The notes under the pieces are model-generated. The model searched no databases and was not told where the DNA came from. It saw nothing but the letters and a program-made list of their open reading frames with translations. From the NCBI GenBank assembly GCA_009746045.1, contig RPFO01000090.1, positions 1,015,298 through 1,079,297 of the forward strand: a stretch of 64,000 nt of DNA, read 5' to 3'. Positions within the stretch are counted from its first letter, which is position 1, and each line of letters begins with the position of its first letter. The translations under genes and the position numbers were made by a program. This DNA is from Mesostigma viride. Taxonomy: Eukaryota > Streptophyta > Mesostigmatophyceae > Mesostigmatales > Mesostigmataceae. This document shows, in pieces, positions 1-12,300 of the stretch.

Positions 1-274
1 CACTTGGTGTCGTTGAAAACAGGAGAGCTGAACGCTTTCGTTGACAGCACCTCACCACAGAACTATTGCTAGCCCCGCCGAGTATCCCGGACTGGCCGCT
101 TGCTGCCTAGGTCGTCGTTGAATCCCTTTACGGGCTGGCCGCCGACCTGTCAGCAATCGTTGAATTCCGGAACCTCTATCTACGCCAAGCACCGCCCTGG
201 TTTCCTAATTGGCTTCCCTAACCCTCTCCGCGAGAGTTAGCTGACCTCTCCAGCACATTTCCTCCGATAACCAG
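1..274. other. No recognisable gene
   Basis: No open frame of useful length and no recognisable motif on either strand. It lies upstream of the LTR-like element and shows no reverse transcriptase or RNase H coding sequence, so it is not an obvious continuation of the integrase gene downstream. Confidence 0.5.
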
Positions 275-942
275 TGTTACGTCCCTGCCCAGACACTCCT
301 AGCCTGAGCTACGTAGCGAAAGATCTACCATGCCGGAATTAGGAAGAATCAAGGTGGCCTAATGCAGATTGCGCTTCACGACTGGGGTCGTGAGATATCT
401 GGCACCGCGACTTGATGCCAAGCTAATTAATACACACTTATAATGGCTAGCAAGACCAATTACAAATGGATAAGTGCCCCAGGTTCAATGTGTAGGCTTC
501 ATCGCACTTTACATTCATCGAACCAAGAGGACGAGACTCTCGTCCTCGGACCAATTTCACCTAGGTCTGCCACTACGCTGGCAAGGGGCGCCGACATGGC
601 GCCGACCTTCCAAAGCATGCAGTCCACACAAGATCCTCGGGTCGACATCGACCCTCGCCTACAGAATCCACGCATGAGTACAATATCTCAACTAGCTATA
701 AAGTACGCAGCGCGGCGCGACTGCACCGGCCCCTAGAAGATACACGCATACAACAACCTAGGCCCAAAATAACTGGTCCGAATCACCCAAACTGTCATAG
801 TTCCATACAAAAGTCCTGACCAAGGGACAATTCCCAAATTAAGTCCCGAAATGAGTCCCAAAGTCCTACGGACCATGACAACAAGTCAAACTACATAATT
901 TATTCCATTGTTACGTCCGTCCAAAAGGGCAGGGACGTAACA
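275..942. repeat. LTR-like or foldback element with 16-bp terminal inverted repeats
   Basis: The segment starts TGTTACGTCCCTGCCC (275-290) and ends with its exact reverse complement (927-942). The TG...CA ends and the TGTTACG/CGTAACA termini match those of the Ty3 3' LTR at 5552-6126, but the interior differs. It could be a solo LTR of a related family inserted just upstream of the integrase ORF, or a MITE-like element. No target-site duplication is obvious. It contains a second TTACGTCC/GGACGTAA inverted pair close to its right end. Confidence 0.55.
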
Positions 943-962
943 TCTAGTTCCTACTACTATCT

Positions 963-2785
963 ATGGGTGTAACCCCTTATGGTGAACTACCTGATGATGA
1001 TGAATCCTATGCCTACCTCTTTCATACAGCTGTTCGCATGCCTGATCTTCTTTCTCACGTAGGACTCTCTCTCCCGTGTGAGGCCCTTCCCGTGGCCTCG
1101 GTGGGGGGGGAGGGGAAAAATAAAATTTCTGTACCGCTTAGCCATATAGCGACTAGGTCAGGAAAGTCTTACGAAAACGTAGTCCCTCTAGGACCTCCCC
1201 TTCTCTTTGGCAAGGCGGTAGGAGATCTCTTTAAACCTGTTCTGGATACCTCTGTAGCGATGCCTACCTCTGATCTTGAACGCCTTATTAGTAGATTTAC
1301 GGCCACTGAGCCGGAAGCATTAGCTGCCATTGCTGCACATCCCCAACAATTAGGCAAGCATCCTTGTAAATTTGTAGGTGGGTTTTTATATGTGCAGGTA
1401 GCAGATTCTCCCCCTCAATGGCGCCTGTATGTCCCTCCTATCTGTCGCTCCTCCTTGCTTTTTGAGTTGCATGACTTAGCTGCTCATCAGGGTGGTAAAC
1501 GGGTACGGGACTTAGTAGCCCGCTCTTATTACTGGCCTTCCCTTTATAAGGATGTAGATGAGTATGTTAGAACTTGTCAATCTTGCCAGGAGATGAAACC
1601 CAATAACGTAGGACAGATAGCAGAACCTAGGACCTTGCCTGACCCCATCATGCCGTGGGATTCTATCATGATGGATTTTGTAGGACCTTTTAGAAAGAAT
1701 GATAGGGGCAATGCCCAAATCCTTGTGTTCATAGATCGTTTTACTCGTATGTGCCATCTTGTGCCGTGTCCTTTAGAACTCACAGCACGTGATTGCGCAC
1801 GCCTATACCTCAATAATGTATATAGATATCATGGTTTGAGTAGGCAGTTTATTAGTGATAAGGATAAATTATTTACCTCAGATTTTTGGCAGCAGTTTTT
1901 CGCTGCCATCGGTACCAAGGTTACCTACGGTACTGCCTACCACTCCTCCTCCTCTCATTTAGTAGAGCGTCTTAATAGGGTAGTAGAAGAAGCGCTTAGG
2001 CACTATGTTAATGGCTCGGGTAGTGATTGGGAGGATTATTTATGTTTGGTAGAGTTCTCCCTCAACAATTGTCCCCAAGCTGCGCATGGATATACGCCCT
2101 TCTTCTTAGATACTGGTAGACAGCCTCTTACTCCTACCTCTCTCTTAGCTAGTCCTCTACGGGACAAGGATGATGTGTCCCGAGATACTGTAGAAGGTGT
2201 ACGGTCCTTACTAGATAGAATGAAAACTGCTCATGACCACGCGATCTCAGGGTACCAAAAAGCTCAGTCTAAGTACCTTGCTAGGTTGCGTGCCTCCTTA
2301 GATAGAAGAGCACCTGAGATAGAAATAGGAGATCTAGTATTAGTAGAAGGCCCTCGTGTTGGCCGTTTTGCTCATAAGTTTGAAGCAGAACTTAAGGTCA
2401 AACTTAGGCCCGCCTTCTTAGGACCCTTCCATGTTTTGTCTAGAGTAGGAAATTTCCTATATAAAGTCGATATCCCTACCTCTTGGCAGACACATTCGAA
2501 CACCTTCCATAGGAGCCAGCTGAAACTGTACCACCCTAGTAGGTTCGCTGGTAGAGAGCTAGCGCCTGCCCCTTTAGAGCATAACCCTGACACTGGGGAA
2601 GTAGAAGACGAAGTAGAAAGCATCGTGGCCCATAGAGATATCAAAAAGGGCCGCGGTACCAGCGTCAGTATAAAGTGAAGTGGATGTATGCTCGTAGTGA
2701 AGTAGATAAGGTCTGGTATACGGAGAGTGAGCTAGATGGGTGTAGTCGCCTGCTCCAGGAATATAAAACCCTGCACAAGCTCTAG
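963..2785 (+). pseudogene. Ty3/gypsy integrase with frameshifted chromodomain
   Basis: C-terminal part of a Ty3 Pol polyprotein. The main frame (963-2678) carries an HHCC zinc-binding domain (His near residue 169, CQSC near 204). It then has an integrase core with Asp near 238 (MMDFVGP), Asp near 299 (ISDKD) and Glu 334 (HLVERL), giving the expected 35 residues between the second Asp and the Glu. The GPFHVLSRVGNFLYKVDIP region is the typical C-terminal integrase module. Near 2646, beside an AAAAAGGG run, the frame ends early. The frame one base back continues with chromodomain features (YKVKWMYARSE, VWYTESEL, LLQEY) and stops at 2785. No reverse transcriptase or RNase H is present upstream, so the copy is 5'-truncated or interrupted. 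The family is a chromovirus-like Metaviridae element; the frameshift may be real decay or an assembly indel. Confidence 0.88.
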
Positions 2786-2861
2786 TTGTAGGCTTTCTCC
2801 TCTCTTATGTTATGTCTGCTGTCGACGGGTGGTTGGTTGTCCCCTCCCCTCCGCAGCCGTC

Positions 2862-5179
2862 ATGTCAGAGCCTACCCCTCCGGCTGAGAGCCCGCTGCCG
2901 TCCCTGCCCCTACCGGACCCTGAGCTGTACTTCGAGGCCCTTCCCGGCCGCTGGGTGTCGCGGTCCAGTTATCCGGGTGGCGTTGTGCAGCCGGCCCTCC
3001 AGGCCCAACATGCGAGTCTAGTCCGGGCTGCTCTCTTCACGGTCACGTGGTACGGTCCTTCCCCTGACGAGCCGCATCAGCTTGTTTTGCACGGGTTCGA
3101 CGATGCCGGGCACTGTTTGTTGGGGTGTGGTTCCCGCTGTCCAGCCTTGGGACAGATAGATGCGGTTCTCCAGTGCTCCCGTGTGTTCTCCTACCTTTCC
3201 ACCCCTGTGGGCCGCTCCTGCCTACGGGATGTGTTCCCCTGGCTTCCGGCTGAGGATGATGCTGAGGTAGATGAGAACCCCTGCGACCTTCTGCGGGCCG
3301 TAGAATTCATGGAGATAGCTGATCAGTCGGCGGGAGTAGCAGTTGGTGGTCCTGCCCCTACGGGCGCCCCATCCGAGGTACATTATACTCCAGAATATTC
3401 TGCCTCGAGCGCTGCGTCCGCCTCCTCGGCGTCTGCTCCTCCCTCTCCGGTCCCGTCGTCCCCTCGGTCGACCCGGTGTGTTGCAGTGGAGCCTACCCCT
3501 TCGGGTTTGCCTGATCCTCTTTCGGCGACAGTTTCTGCGATGCAGGCGCAGATCCAGTCCCTGACGGCGGCCTTCGGGGCCTTCATGGCGGCCCAGGCGC
3601 ACGCTCCAGCCACGCCAGGTGGGGTGTCTGTTGCAGCTGTGCCCCCTTCCCCTTCGGTCGCCTCGACGTCTACGGGTCCGACCGTGTCGCACGAGCCCTC
3701 GGCGGCTGCGGTTCCCTCTGGTGCTGCAGCTCCTACGCCTTCGGCTACCGCTGCGCCTGCTACTGACGTACCTGCGCCTCGGCGCGAGTCCGCCGTCCCA
3801 GTGGCCGCGCCCGCCGCCGCCGCGTCCGAGCCGCCCACCACGTCAGCGCCGCCCTCGCGGGGTTTCTTCAGCGACCCGGGCGGTCTTCCCAGGCTTTGGG
3901 AGGGCGGTCCTCCGCAGAGGATCCCGGTGCCTGACTGGAGCTTGGACGGTAACCAGTCGTATGCCGGATTGCCTGTCCCCACGGGTCCTATTTTCAACAT
4001 GTGGCCTGGTGGTGCTCCACCCCCAGAGACCGGCGCGCCAGTTGCGGAGGCGGGTCCGTCGCGACCCCCGCGGCATCGGGTCCGACGCGGCCCCCTGTTG
4101 TACCGGCGCCTTCTGCGCCTGTGCCGGTTCCTACCCCTTCGTCGGCCCCTGCCCCTTCGGCCCCGCGGTCTTTGGCTGCGGTTGTTCGGTCCAGTGGCTC
4201 TGACCCGCGCGCCACCCGCGCTGCCGATTCCCTTCGGGAGTTGTCAGAGGGCGATCGGGATCGGGCCCCTTCTGTGGTGCATGCGACTCCGGAGTCGCGC
4301 GACACGCCTGTCTTCGGGTATGGTATGTCTGCGCTCGCTTGCCGCCAGTGTGACCTGCCGCGCGCCTCCGCCGAGCTTGCCATTTCGCCCATGTCCTACG
4401 GGTTCTCCCAGGTGTGTCGGGCGCCGCGGGACCGTGGCCTACCAGTTGAGACTGATCGGCCTCCTTTCGACATGGTTATTTTAGCTGATCCGGTGTTCCA
4501 GGGTGAGATCCTGGTTCGGCGCGTCCTGTACCGCTGGGCTCGGCGCCACAATGACTTGGACACCTACGGCGGGTTCCAGTGGGCTTACCCTCCGCCTCTG
4601 GGCATTATGGCCTCAGATGCTCTTACGGTAGATTTTCCTGCGGTGCCGGGTGCCACGTACAGCACCGTCCTTCAGCCCATCCTAGAGTGGGATGCCCGTC
4701 GTCCAGCGCCCATCCCGGGCCAGGGTTTGGACTCTCGGGGTCATCCTCCTCCCCGGGCTAGCGACTACCTCGAGACGTTCGGGTCGCGACAGTGTGCCCG
4801 CCGGTGGCGCTCCCGCGAGATTCGGCATATCCGGTTGTGGCCGTCCAACGTGGAGCCCCTGGTAGATCTGTTTTTCCCGACGGGTATGCGCCCTCGGATC
4901 CGGTATCATCGCCTGCTCCTTCGGGCTCTCTGCCTGATCGCGGTAGAGCCTTTCCTACGCCTCTTTGCCTGCGGTTTCCTGGACTGGGCCCGGGGCCAGG
5001 TCGTTCTTACACAGCATAGGTACTACTGGGCCTTCCTGGGACTTTTCCCTGACGGCGTGTGGGCCGATGTTTTCCTCACTGTAGATAGGCACGACAATGC
5101 TGAGGATGTGTCTCACTACCAGGCTTACCTGGATGTCCTGCTGGCCTCCCGTGGTACCTACCAGACGGATGGCCATTAG
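2862..5179 (+). pseudogene. Accessory ORF of the Ty3 element (env position), frame-broken
   Basis: A long reading frame lies between the integrase and the 3' LTR, where retroviral env would sit. I do not recognise the product. The chosen start (MSEPTPPAESP) follows a CCGCAG acceptor-like sequence. The N-terminal block (about 150 residues, containing a VTWYGPSPDEP stretch) and the C-terminal block (about 280 residues, rich in Arg/Trp/Leu, with DLDTYGGFQWAYPPP) look folded. They are joined by about 250 residues of Ala/Pro/Ser/Thr-rich linker. The frame shifts by one base between about 4045 and 4080 (near a CCCCC run) and then stays open to TAG at 5179. I see no signal peptide or clear transmembrane helix, so an envelope role is not supported. 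A displaced Gag-like or RNA-binding protein is possible. GC-rich codon use differs from the AT-richer integrase. Confidence 0.6.
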
Positions 5180-5551
5180 ATAGAGGGCCTTAGGCCCGAC
5201 CTGAGGGTGTTGTCCCTCCGGTATATAGAGTCGCCCTCATGTTCTGGCCAGTTGGCTGGTCGTTCTTGGTCCTTGGTACTGATTTGTTTACTCTGTGTGT
5301 CCTGCCCAGTGCCGTTCCCCCCCGGCAAGGACTTTGTTCAAGGCAGTTAGGGGAACCTACCACCAGGCTTGGTGCTGGCTAACCCTACACCTCCCGGCGT
5401 GGTGGTGGAGACCGAGTTAATACGTTGGTGTCTTGTATCTTGGACGGTCTGCCGACTGTGTTAGTGTGTGCTGGGTGCATTAGGTTTCCTACCCCTTGTT
5501 TTCCTCCCTGTGCGTAGGGAGAGGGCTCCCTACCTTTGTGGGGGGGGGAGG
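5180..5551 (+). promoter_or_regulatory. Ty3 3' untranslated segment ending in polypurine tract
   Basis: Non-coding stretch after the accessory ORF. It ends in a G-rich polypurine tract (GGGGGGGGGAGG, about 5540-5551) directly abutting the TG of the 3' LTR, which is where plus-strand DNA synthesis is primed in LTR retroelements. Its position sets the LTR boundary. Confidence 0.75.
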
Positions 5552-6126
5552 TGTTACGTCGCGTAATAATTCGTTGTAGTTACGGACGTAAATTAGGTCT
5601 TTTGCCTCGGTTGTCCCTAGGTTTACGTTTAGGCTTCTACCGGGACATTATTGTCCTCGTAACAGTACTGTGGTACATTGGGTGCCGTTGGGCGCCGCGC
5701 CGCGTACTTTACTAGTGGCCCTGATCCTGTGGTAGAATGTAGTGGACCAGCGTGCATCAGTAGATGTAGTGGACCAGCGTGCATCTGTAGGCGACCTGGC
5801 CATGTCGGCCCGAGCGTGTTGGACCGTTGGTGACCATTTATGTGCGTTCTACCCCTTGTGTGTGCACTCGGCGTGTGTTAAATGAATTAACACATTTAGG
5901 CTTGAGTCACGGCAGTGTAGTTGTGTTTCCTTCCTCTATTCCTGGAGTAAACGGGTTTTGGTAAATGGTTGTATGGCGTATTATAGTAACACATACGTTA
6001 ATGCATTGAGATCAGCTCCGTCACGTTCGTCTTTCGCCAGAGGTTTGAGTAGAGGAGGCCTGACCAGTTTAGGTAGTATCAGGCCCATTAGAGGTAGAGG
6101 TGGAGGTAGATATCCGCGGCGTAACA
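5552..6126 (+). repeat. 3' LTR of the Ty3/gypsy element
   Basis: 575 bp starting TGTTACGTCGCG immediately after the polypurine tract and ending CGCGGCGTAACA. The 12-bp ends are inverted repeats with one mismatch. The sequence downstream is an unrelated LINE coding remnant, so the element appears to have inserted into a LINE. The matching 5' LTR is not in the window. Confidence 0.75.
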
Positions 6127-6486
6127 ACTGGCACCCCTGGCCTTGAGCTCACCTTTTCACAACAAGCGTGGATATGGCTCCGCACATGCATGTTATATAC
6201 AATCTGGACGGTGCGAAACGATGTGGTGTTCAATAGGCGCACAGTTTTCGACAAAGCTGGGGTTCTCTCACGCTTCATTTACCTATGGAACTCCGGCATG
6301 CGACGCTACTGGATGGTTGCAAATGAACAAAACAAAATCTGGGACCCTGGCGCGGACCAGGATAAGCCCAGCCCACTTGAGATCTTTCATGACCTCATGG
6401 GCAAAAACAGGATCTTTACCCACATGCCCAATGACAACCCCTTAGAAGTCCAGTGGCTTCCGTGGTCTAGTAAGGCTCCGTTTTAG
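6127..6486 (+). pseudogene. LINE ORF2 C-terminal remnant
   Basis: Open to TAG at 6486. The translation contains LYTIWTVRNDVVFNRR, which resembles the C-terminal region after the reverse transcriptase in many plant-type LINEs (IWxxRNDxVF). No reverse transcriptase domain remains; the upstream part is cut by the Ty3 LTR. Downstream (6500-6595) lies a short 3' tail ending in three TGAAC-type pentamers, typical of LINE 3' microsatellite ends. Assignment rests on one motif plus the tail. Confidence 0.55.
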
Positions 6487-6499
6487 CCACTGACATCTT

Positions 6500-6595
6500 G
6501 ATACCCTAGGCTTAGCAGGGATTACCTACTGGCTATATTTGGAATAAACGTACACCTATTTACCTGGAACAACTGAACTGAACTGAACAGTAGTC
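6500..6595 (+). repeat. LINE 3' tail, plus-strand copy
   Basis: Contains CTTAGCAGGGATTA and GGAATAAACGTACACCTATT followed by a (CTGAA)n-like end. An inverted copy lies at 7766-7832, so at least two LINE 3' ends in opposite orientation occur within 1.3 kb. Confidence 0.6.
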
Positions 6596-6626
6596 ACTGG
6601 GCACGATGTTTGTCGGCAGTCACCAC

Positions 6627-7550
6627 GGCCGCGGGCAGTGTTTTTTTTAAGGTTTTCGTTACTAGTGGCGCTAGGCCACTTGTGGCGTTTCGAACTATGA
6701 AAACTTCAGTTTACTCGGCCAATGTGTGGCTTTAAGCCAATTAAAATTGGGCTTGGCACGGCCACGTGTGGCGGGCTGGCTTTTTGGTGCAGCAAATGAC
6801 CCTACCGGCAGCGGGGTCAGCGCGGCGCGGCGCCGTACTGGCATTCCAAGTTCAAAGTAGTTCAGAACAGTATGTTTAATTATCTTAAGTTCAAACTAGT
6901 AGAATTTAGTAGAATCATTCACGCCTTAAGTTGGGTTCACGCCTGAAGTTGGGTTGACCAAAAACCTCGAACCCAACTTAAGGCGTGAATGCCTGTACAC
7001 AAGGCGGGCGAGCGTCTCCGTCTCAGGCATCGGCGCCGGGCGTACTTGGTAAATTAACAACAACATTAGTCAATGCAGTACAGTATGGCTGGCGAGTGAC
7101 TGGAACTGAGGCGCCAGCCGCCAGGCCGCCAGCCAGCTGAAGCCAGAAAATGCACACAAGCTGCAGTCTGCACAGTGCACTCTGGTCTCTGGCAGCGGGC
7201 CACTTGCCACTTGGCACTTGGCCGGGCTCTACGTACATGCACTATGCAGTCAGGAAGTCAGTCAGTCATAGTAGTACTCATAGTAGTTCTAGTACTAGGG
7301 AGGCTTGTGGCGGAACGCCGGCCGGAAGACCGGCTGACACCGCCAATTGTGGCGTAGCCTGTACTAGAGTGAACTTCAGGCACGGCCACCCTGTGGCGAA
7401 ACGAAACTACAAAGTAGAACAGCACGGCCAAATTGTGGCTTCTTGGGTGCCCTGTCCAAGTGGGTGGCACCGCCACATTTTGCCAAAAAAAGTGCCACAC
7501 CGCCACATTTGGCGGCATATCGCCACTAAAAAAAACACTGGCCGCGGGCC
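6627..7550. mobile_element. Putative non-autonomous TIR element
   Basis: Imperfect terminal inverted repeats of about 22 bp (GGCCGCGGGCAGTG plus T8 at 6627-6648, against A8 plus CACTGGCCGCGGG at 7528-7549). A second inner pair matches TAGTGGCG with CGCCACTA. The interior repeats short TGTGGC/GCCACA words on both strands and encodes no transposase. It lies between the two opposed LINE tails. Class II MITE-like is the best guess. Confidence 0.45.
6916..6991. repeat. Perfect 23-bp inverted repeat (hairpin)
   Basis: 6916-6938 (CATTCACGCCTTAAGTTGGG plus TTC) is the exact reverse complement of 6969-6991, with a 30-nt loop. The loop holds a further partial copy of the arm (ACGCCTGAAGTTGGGTT), as if the arm had been duplicated both directly and inversely. 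Confidence 0.8.
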
Positions 7551-7765
7551 GCTGAATGCCGGTGGCCAGCAGGCCAGGTAGGCACTCGTGTGAGTCGTGT
7601 CAGCCGAGAGGAAGTTGTTGTGCCGACAATCCAGCCAGCTCGGAGAGTATCTTAGCGGCCAGGAACTGAGGTATGTCGGATCACAGCAAGTCCGTTTTGG
7701 TTTGCAAACGGTAGTAATGGAGTAGTTATGGATGAGCCAGTTACAGTTACCCGACAGAGGTATAT

Positions 7766-7832
7766 TTTTTCCAGATAAATAGGTGTACGTTTATTCCGAA
7801 TATAACCAATAGTTAATCCCTGCTAAGCCTTA
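7766..7832 (-). repeat. LINE 3' tail, minus-strand copy
   Basis: Reverse complement of the 6500-6566 tail with a few mismatches (AATAGGTGTACGTTTATTCC shared). The coding remnant that should lie to its right is not recognisable. Confidence 0.6.
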
Positions 7833-9273
7833 AAAAAGGCTCACCGCACAAAGTGTACCGACCTATGTCAGAACGAAAACCAGCGGGTAAAAGTTTAACT
7901 GTCGCCCGATGAAGCCATATATTCGAAATTACCTCATGTTCGGCGTGTGACTGACCGACGATGGAATTACCAAGAAGTGCTTTGCGAATCTTATGAGGCG
8001 GCGCCTCAGAAATTGCTCAGTTTACGGAAGGATGGGAGTATCGAAACTTGTCAGATGAGATCTGTGAGAGTATCTTTGAAACATCGTTATTATAAATGCT
8101 CTTAACTCAGACCTGAACAGACTAGTGATCTCGGGGCAGTGTTTGTTGCCAGATGTTGCTATGTTTAGTTCAGTTAGTTGAGTTTACAAATATGTTGCTA
8201 TGTGGTTCAAGGGCAACGTATTGTGCTGCGTAGTTGTCTGTGACTGACACACACACAAGATCTCTGGCGCTTGATTCTCCGTTCAATGCGAATCTGACCA
8301 CTAGTTTGCGCTTTGGGACCTGACACCCGAGTCCTTTTGCGATCAGCGAGCCCGAAATGTCCGGAAAGGCTGCGCAATGAGGATCCACAGCCCCCCCATC
8401 GGTAATGTGCATCACGTGTGTGACTTTTGACGGCATATTGTCCGACTGAAGTGTATACATCAGTGCTGCCTCACGTATACATAATGACCGCTCTTTCTCG
8501 ACACCAGCAGCTTCCATCGTTGGTTAACAAAAGTGACATGGCATACAAGGCAAGCGCAGCAGACGCGTGCCGCTGCTTTATTTTAATCCGTCAAGTAATA
8601 ATTGACTCATGGCTTTTTCCGGCTGGGCACAGTTTCATAACGGCGCCGGCATGCGCGCGCGTCGTCTCGCCATAATAATGTTACCGTTGTAGTATTTGTT
8701 GGGTGTCTCAGAACTGTCATGCAAGCGAAATGCCCAGTTTCGCTAACGCAATTCTGGCTGACGTTGGTTCCTGCAGCCAAGTATGAAGGTAAGTCACGCA
8801 CGCCATATAACATTTATGCATGATGAGCCTGCAGCTTGATTCACCCACGAGTTTTGTCAACGTTTATTATATACTTACTTAATACAGCAGTACGACTTCA
8901 ATGGAACCAGCTTAACTAGTGCGCAGAATGCCGGCCGCCTCGCTTTATGCATGATGCAGTAGGACCATTTCTTGCCCGGGGGTTTGTCTACTGAATAATG
9001 AATTAGGTATATATATCACGTAAACATGAGGATCATGCAGGTCCGCGTACGCCGTTTTCCATATGATATAGTTTGTACTGCGCGGGGATCGATATCGAGC
9101 CTGTGCATGCTGCACGGCTAGCACGTGCCATGATGAATGATGTTCGAATACCAGTACGTAGTGCTGGCCGGTGCTCATGACCCTGTGGTCAGGCCGCGGG
9201 CTTCTCATTTAAAGTGCGCTATCTCTGCTCTGTTACGGTGCCCCACGGAACTGCGCCTCGTGTTGATTTGCAG
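7833..9273. other. No recognisable gene upstream of first detected exon
   Basis: Searched on the plus strand for further WD40 or CCCH zinc-finger exons of the gene starting at 9274. None was convincing. Small frames here show no domain signature. Confidence 0.5.
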
Positions 9274-9399
9274 GCTGCACAGGCTGCTGCGGAAACGTTG
9301 CAGCTCGTCGCAGCTCTCCCTGGTCTGAACTGGGTCTTCTCCTTGGCAGCGAATGACGACCTGATATATTCTGGCAGCATCCTTGAAAATGTCGTGAAG
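9274..9399 (+). CDS. Exon 1 (first detected): WD40 repeat
   Basis: Preceded by TTGATTTGCAG and followed by GTGGGT. Forty-two codons, phase 0 at both ends. It contains [16 protein letters not shown] followed by ENVVK, the inner strands of a WD40 blade. The next exon lies 10.6 kb away beyond an antisense copia element, so this link is less certain than the others, but frame and blade register agree. Confidence 0.65.
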
Positions 9400-12300
9400 G
9401 TGGGTGACGAATGTCATGACCTGTTCTGCAGTGGCAGCCACCATGTTAGCTAAACATATTGGTTGTGGTATAAGCGCATTATAGGCGTCATGTTGGCAAA
9501 CAAGGAGTGTATGGTTTTCTGAAGCCCTAAAACCTTTCTAGTGCACTAATTCCATGTGTGCTTGGTAGGCGCGTCTACTTGATGTTGTGTGCTTGTAGGT
9601 CAAGCCAGAAACCGAGTGTAATGGCAATCATGTCTCGCTTCTTCTGTAGGTGTTGTTGGTACTATGTCGAGCGTTAAGTGTCAAAGTAATAGATATTTGT
9701 TGTTACTTGACCCTGGCCTTAACTTGATGAGCTTGGTACAGTTGCACCGGCCTTTATGTACGGACTAGTTATATTAATTGCCCTCAGGCATGGCTATAGT
9801 AGCCAGATATCATGGATGTATGTGAATCGTAGCAAGTGCTTTAATTAAATGTAGCAGAGAGCTCTATGACAGGGTGTTTCCGCTCTCTAGCTAGCGGGGA
9901 TGCTGTGAAACCAGAGGAAGGGGTTGTCGTCGAGGAAGGATGACATTAGGATACAGTGAGTTACATCTTCAATTGTTGTTCTGCTATTTTTACACCGCAT
10001 GTGTACATACATGATTTGTGATAGTCTTTGTCAGGGACTTGGGTGGTTGCATGAGTGGAGCAAATGGTGCATGTACCGTGTGCTTGCTTAATTCTCTTGT
10101 GAGTGGATCGAGGGGCCGGATTTCTAGCTGTAGTGGTGGTTGCAAACAGGCACGCCGGGGCCTAATGTACATCGTAGTCCAAAGGGGGAATACTATAGCG
10201 GGCTGATAGCTGATGCAGAATGTGAATTACAGCTATATAGCCCTACTAGTACCGTAGCGGCCCTTGTATGTGTACGCTTAATTATCGTACGAAGAGTTTT
10301 TGGAATTTTGTCACGTGTAGTAACGTAAACTTTTGGGATTTTTTTTTACAGTACGTAGGTATATTGTCAGGGTATACCGTATGCTTGAGGGTCCTCTACA
10401 GGTTTACCCTCTGGGGGGCCCTAGTATGTATATTGACTATCTGAAGGAGATATCTTGGGTTGTACGAGGCCGGAAGCTAGGAGTTTTTTGGGGGGGCATA
10501 TACGACTGGCCGATTCGTGCATCATTATGCGCACTGATATAAGGGCCACTGCGTTAGTCTGAGTAGCTCCCCTACAGTGGCTTGCCGAGCTGAGGGCACT
10601 ATTTTGTGTGTCACGGTTCATGCTGTCAGAGATATGTTTGTGCATGTCTAATATGCATATATCTTCCTCGTCAGATTGGTACGGTATGTAGTGTCCGGGC
10701 GCCATTGCATGCATAATTCTTAACTCAGTGACAAGGTCACTCCAGGACAAATTCTGTCAATGAGAAAAAATTATACATCCCTGTGCTTGCTGCGAGGTCG
10801 ATACAACTGTCAGTGGTCTGATATCAACTTGTGACGCGGTGTCTGACCATCGGTGGCTCTTAGAAAGACATCAGTCTCTTGCACGACAATTGTTTTTTCA
10901 TGATGATATTTTGCCAGGCGTTTCTTGGAATTCGAATGTTTGGGGAAACTAAGTTGGGGAAGTACAGTTTGTATACTTTCTGTGAGCATATCGCCATAAG
11001 TTAGGAAATGAGAAATGAACGACGTGGTATATTGCTTGAGAACACTGTGTGCTGAGAGCAATGAATTGCTTGGTTCATTAGAAAATAGGTTTACCCTTTA
11101 TCAACGTTCCTCTCACTGGCTGCGCCGCCAGTGACCGTTGGGTGCAGACCGTTGGCCCGAGGCCGCACGATGACAGGTAGCAGTCTAGTCACTGCATCGT
11201 GTGATCACAGATCAATGCACGCTGCAGTACGGTCCCTATCTAGGATACTCTAGTACCGTCCAATGACAGGACACTACGTATACTGGGTACTGACATCTGT
11301 CACGTACCCCAGTACCCAAAGTACCTATCTAGGGAAACGTATGCGACTCGACTAGCATTCCTATCTGCATAGCCCACGTGGTATTTATATTCACATACCA
11401 ACGTAGGTTTACAAGGCTTATTCATACGTTGTATTCACAATGCCTTTGAGACTTAGTCTACAGCAAAGCATGGAGACTAACTCCAGTATTGTTTTATTAT
11501 TTATTTCAGGTCTGCACCCCCAACATTATTGTTATTGTTTTTAAGTTGATTAGGGGTACAAAAGAGACATGGCTGGTTGAGCCAGGTTGGTTACAGCTGG
11601 CTGTTCTGGCCAGGTGTTATATTGCACATTAAATAAGGTGTACACAGCTGGCTGGTTTGGCCAGTTATTGGAGCACACATTAAGTAAGTGGATACAAAGC
11701 TTGTGTCCTCAAGCTGCAAATGGATACAAATCTGACCTAGCCAGCACTCACACCCCACAACGAATGTGTTGAATTTTATGGCGCCCAGCAGCTATCGCTG
11801 TGGTAAGGGGGTGTGGTGGTTGTGTACTGTGCTATGGCCAGTCATTTATTCAAACACTGACTCTGATATCATAGGGGTTCATGTTCTGAAAGAGGAGCTG
11901 GTACTGTTGGCCAGCAGCATCCCGCAGCTTCGTTAGAGCGTCTGCTGGGTTGTCCTCATCATCCACATGAGTCCAGCTGGAAAAATAGGTGGCCTCCTGT
12001 TTGAGGATCACCCAATCCAAGTCAGTGTGGACAGCAGCAGAAACAGATTTCTTGGTTAGAAAACTGATCACAGAAAAGCTGTCAGTGTAGAGATGTGAGA
12101 TTACATTGCATGTGCTGCCTGCCTGGGTTTGTAGCCAGGTGAGCATGTGCTGCAGCTAGGGAACGAGCATGCAATGCAGCAGACACCACAGCACGACATT
12201 CAGCTGAGTTGCTGCTGCCAGGTTTTCTGCGGTGTAGCCTGCTGTACCAGGAAGTGAGGGACATGTAATCTGACCTGTTGGTGAGAAAAAACAGCCCTGA

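Noticed and set aside
443..736. 97-codon frame
   Set aside because: Lies within the LTR-like element and shows no domain or codon signal.
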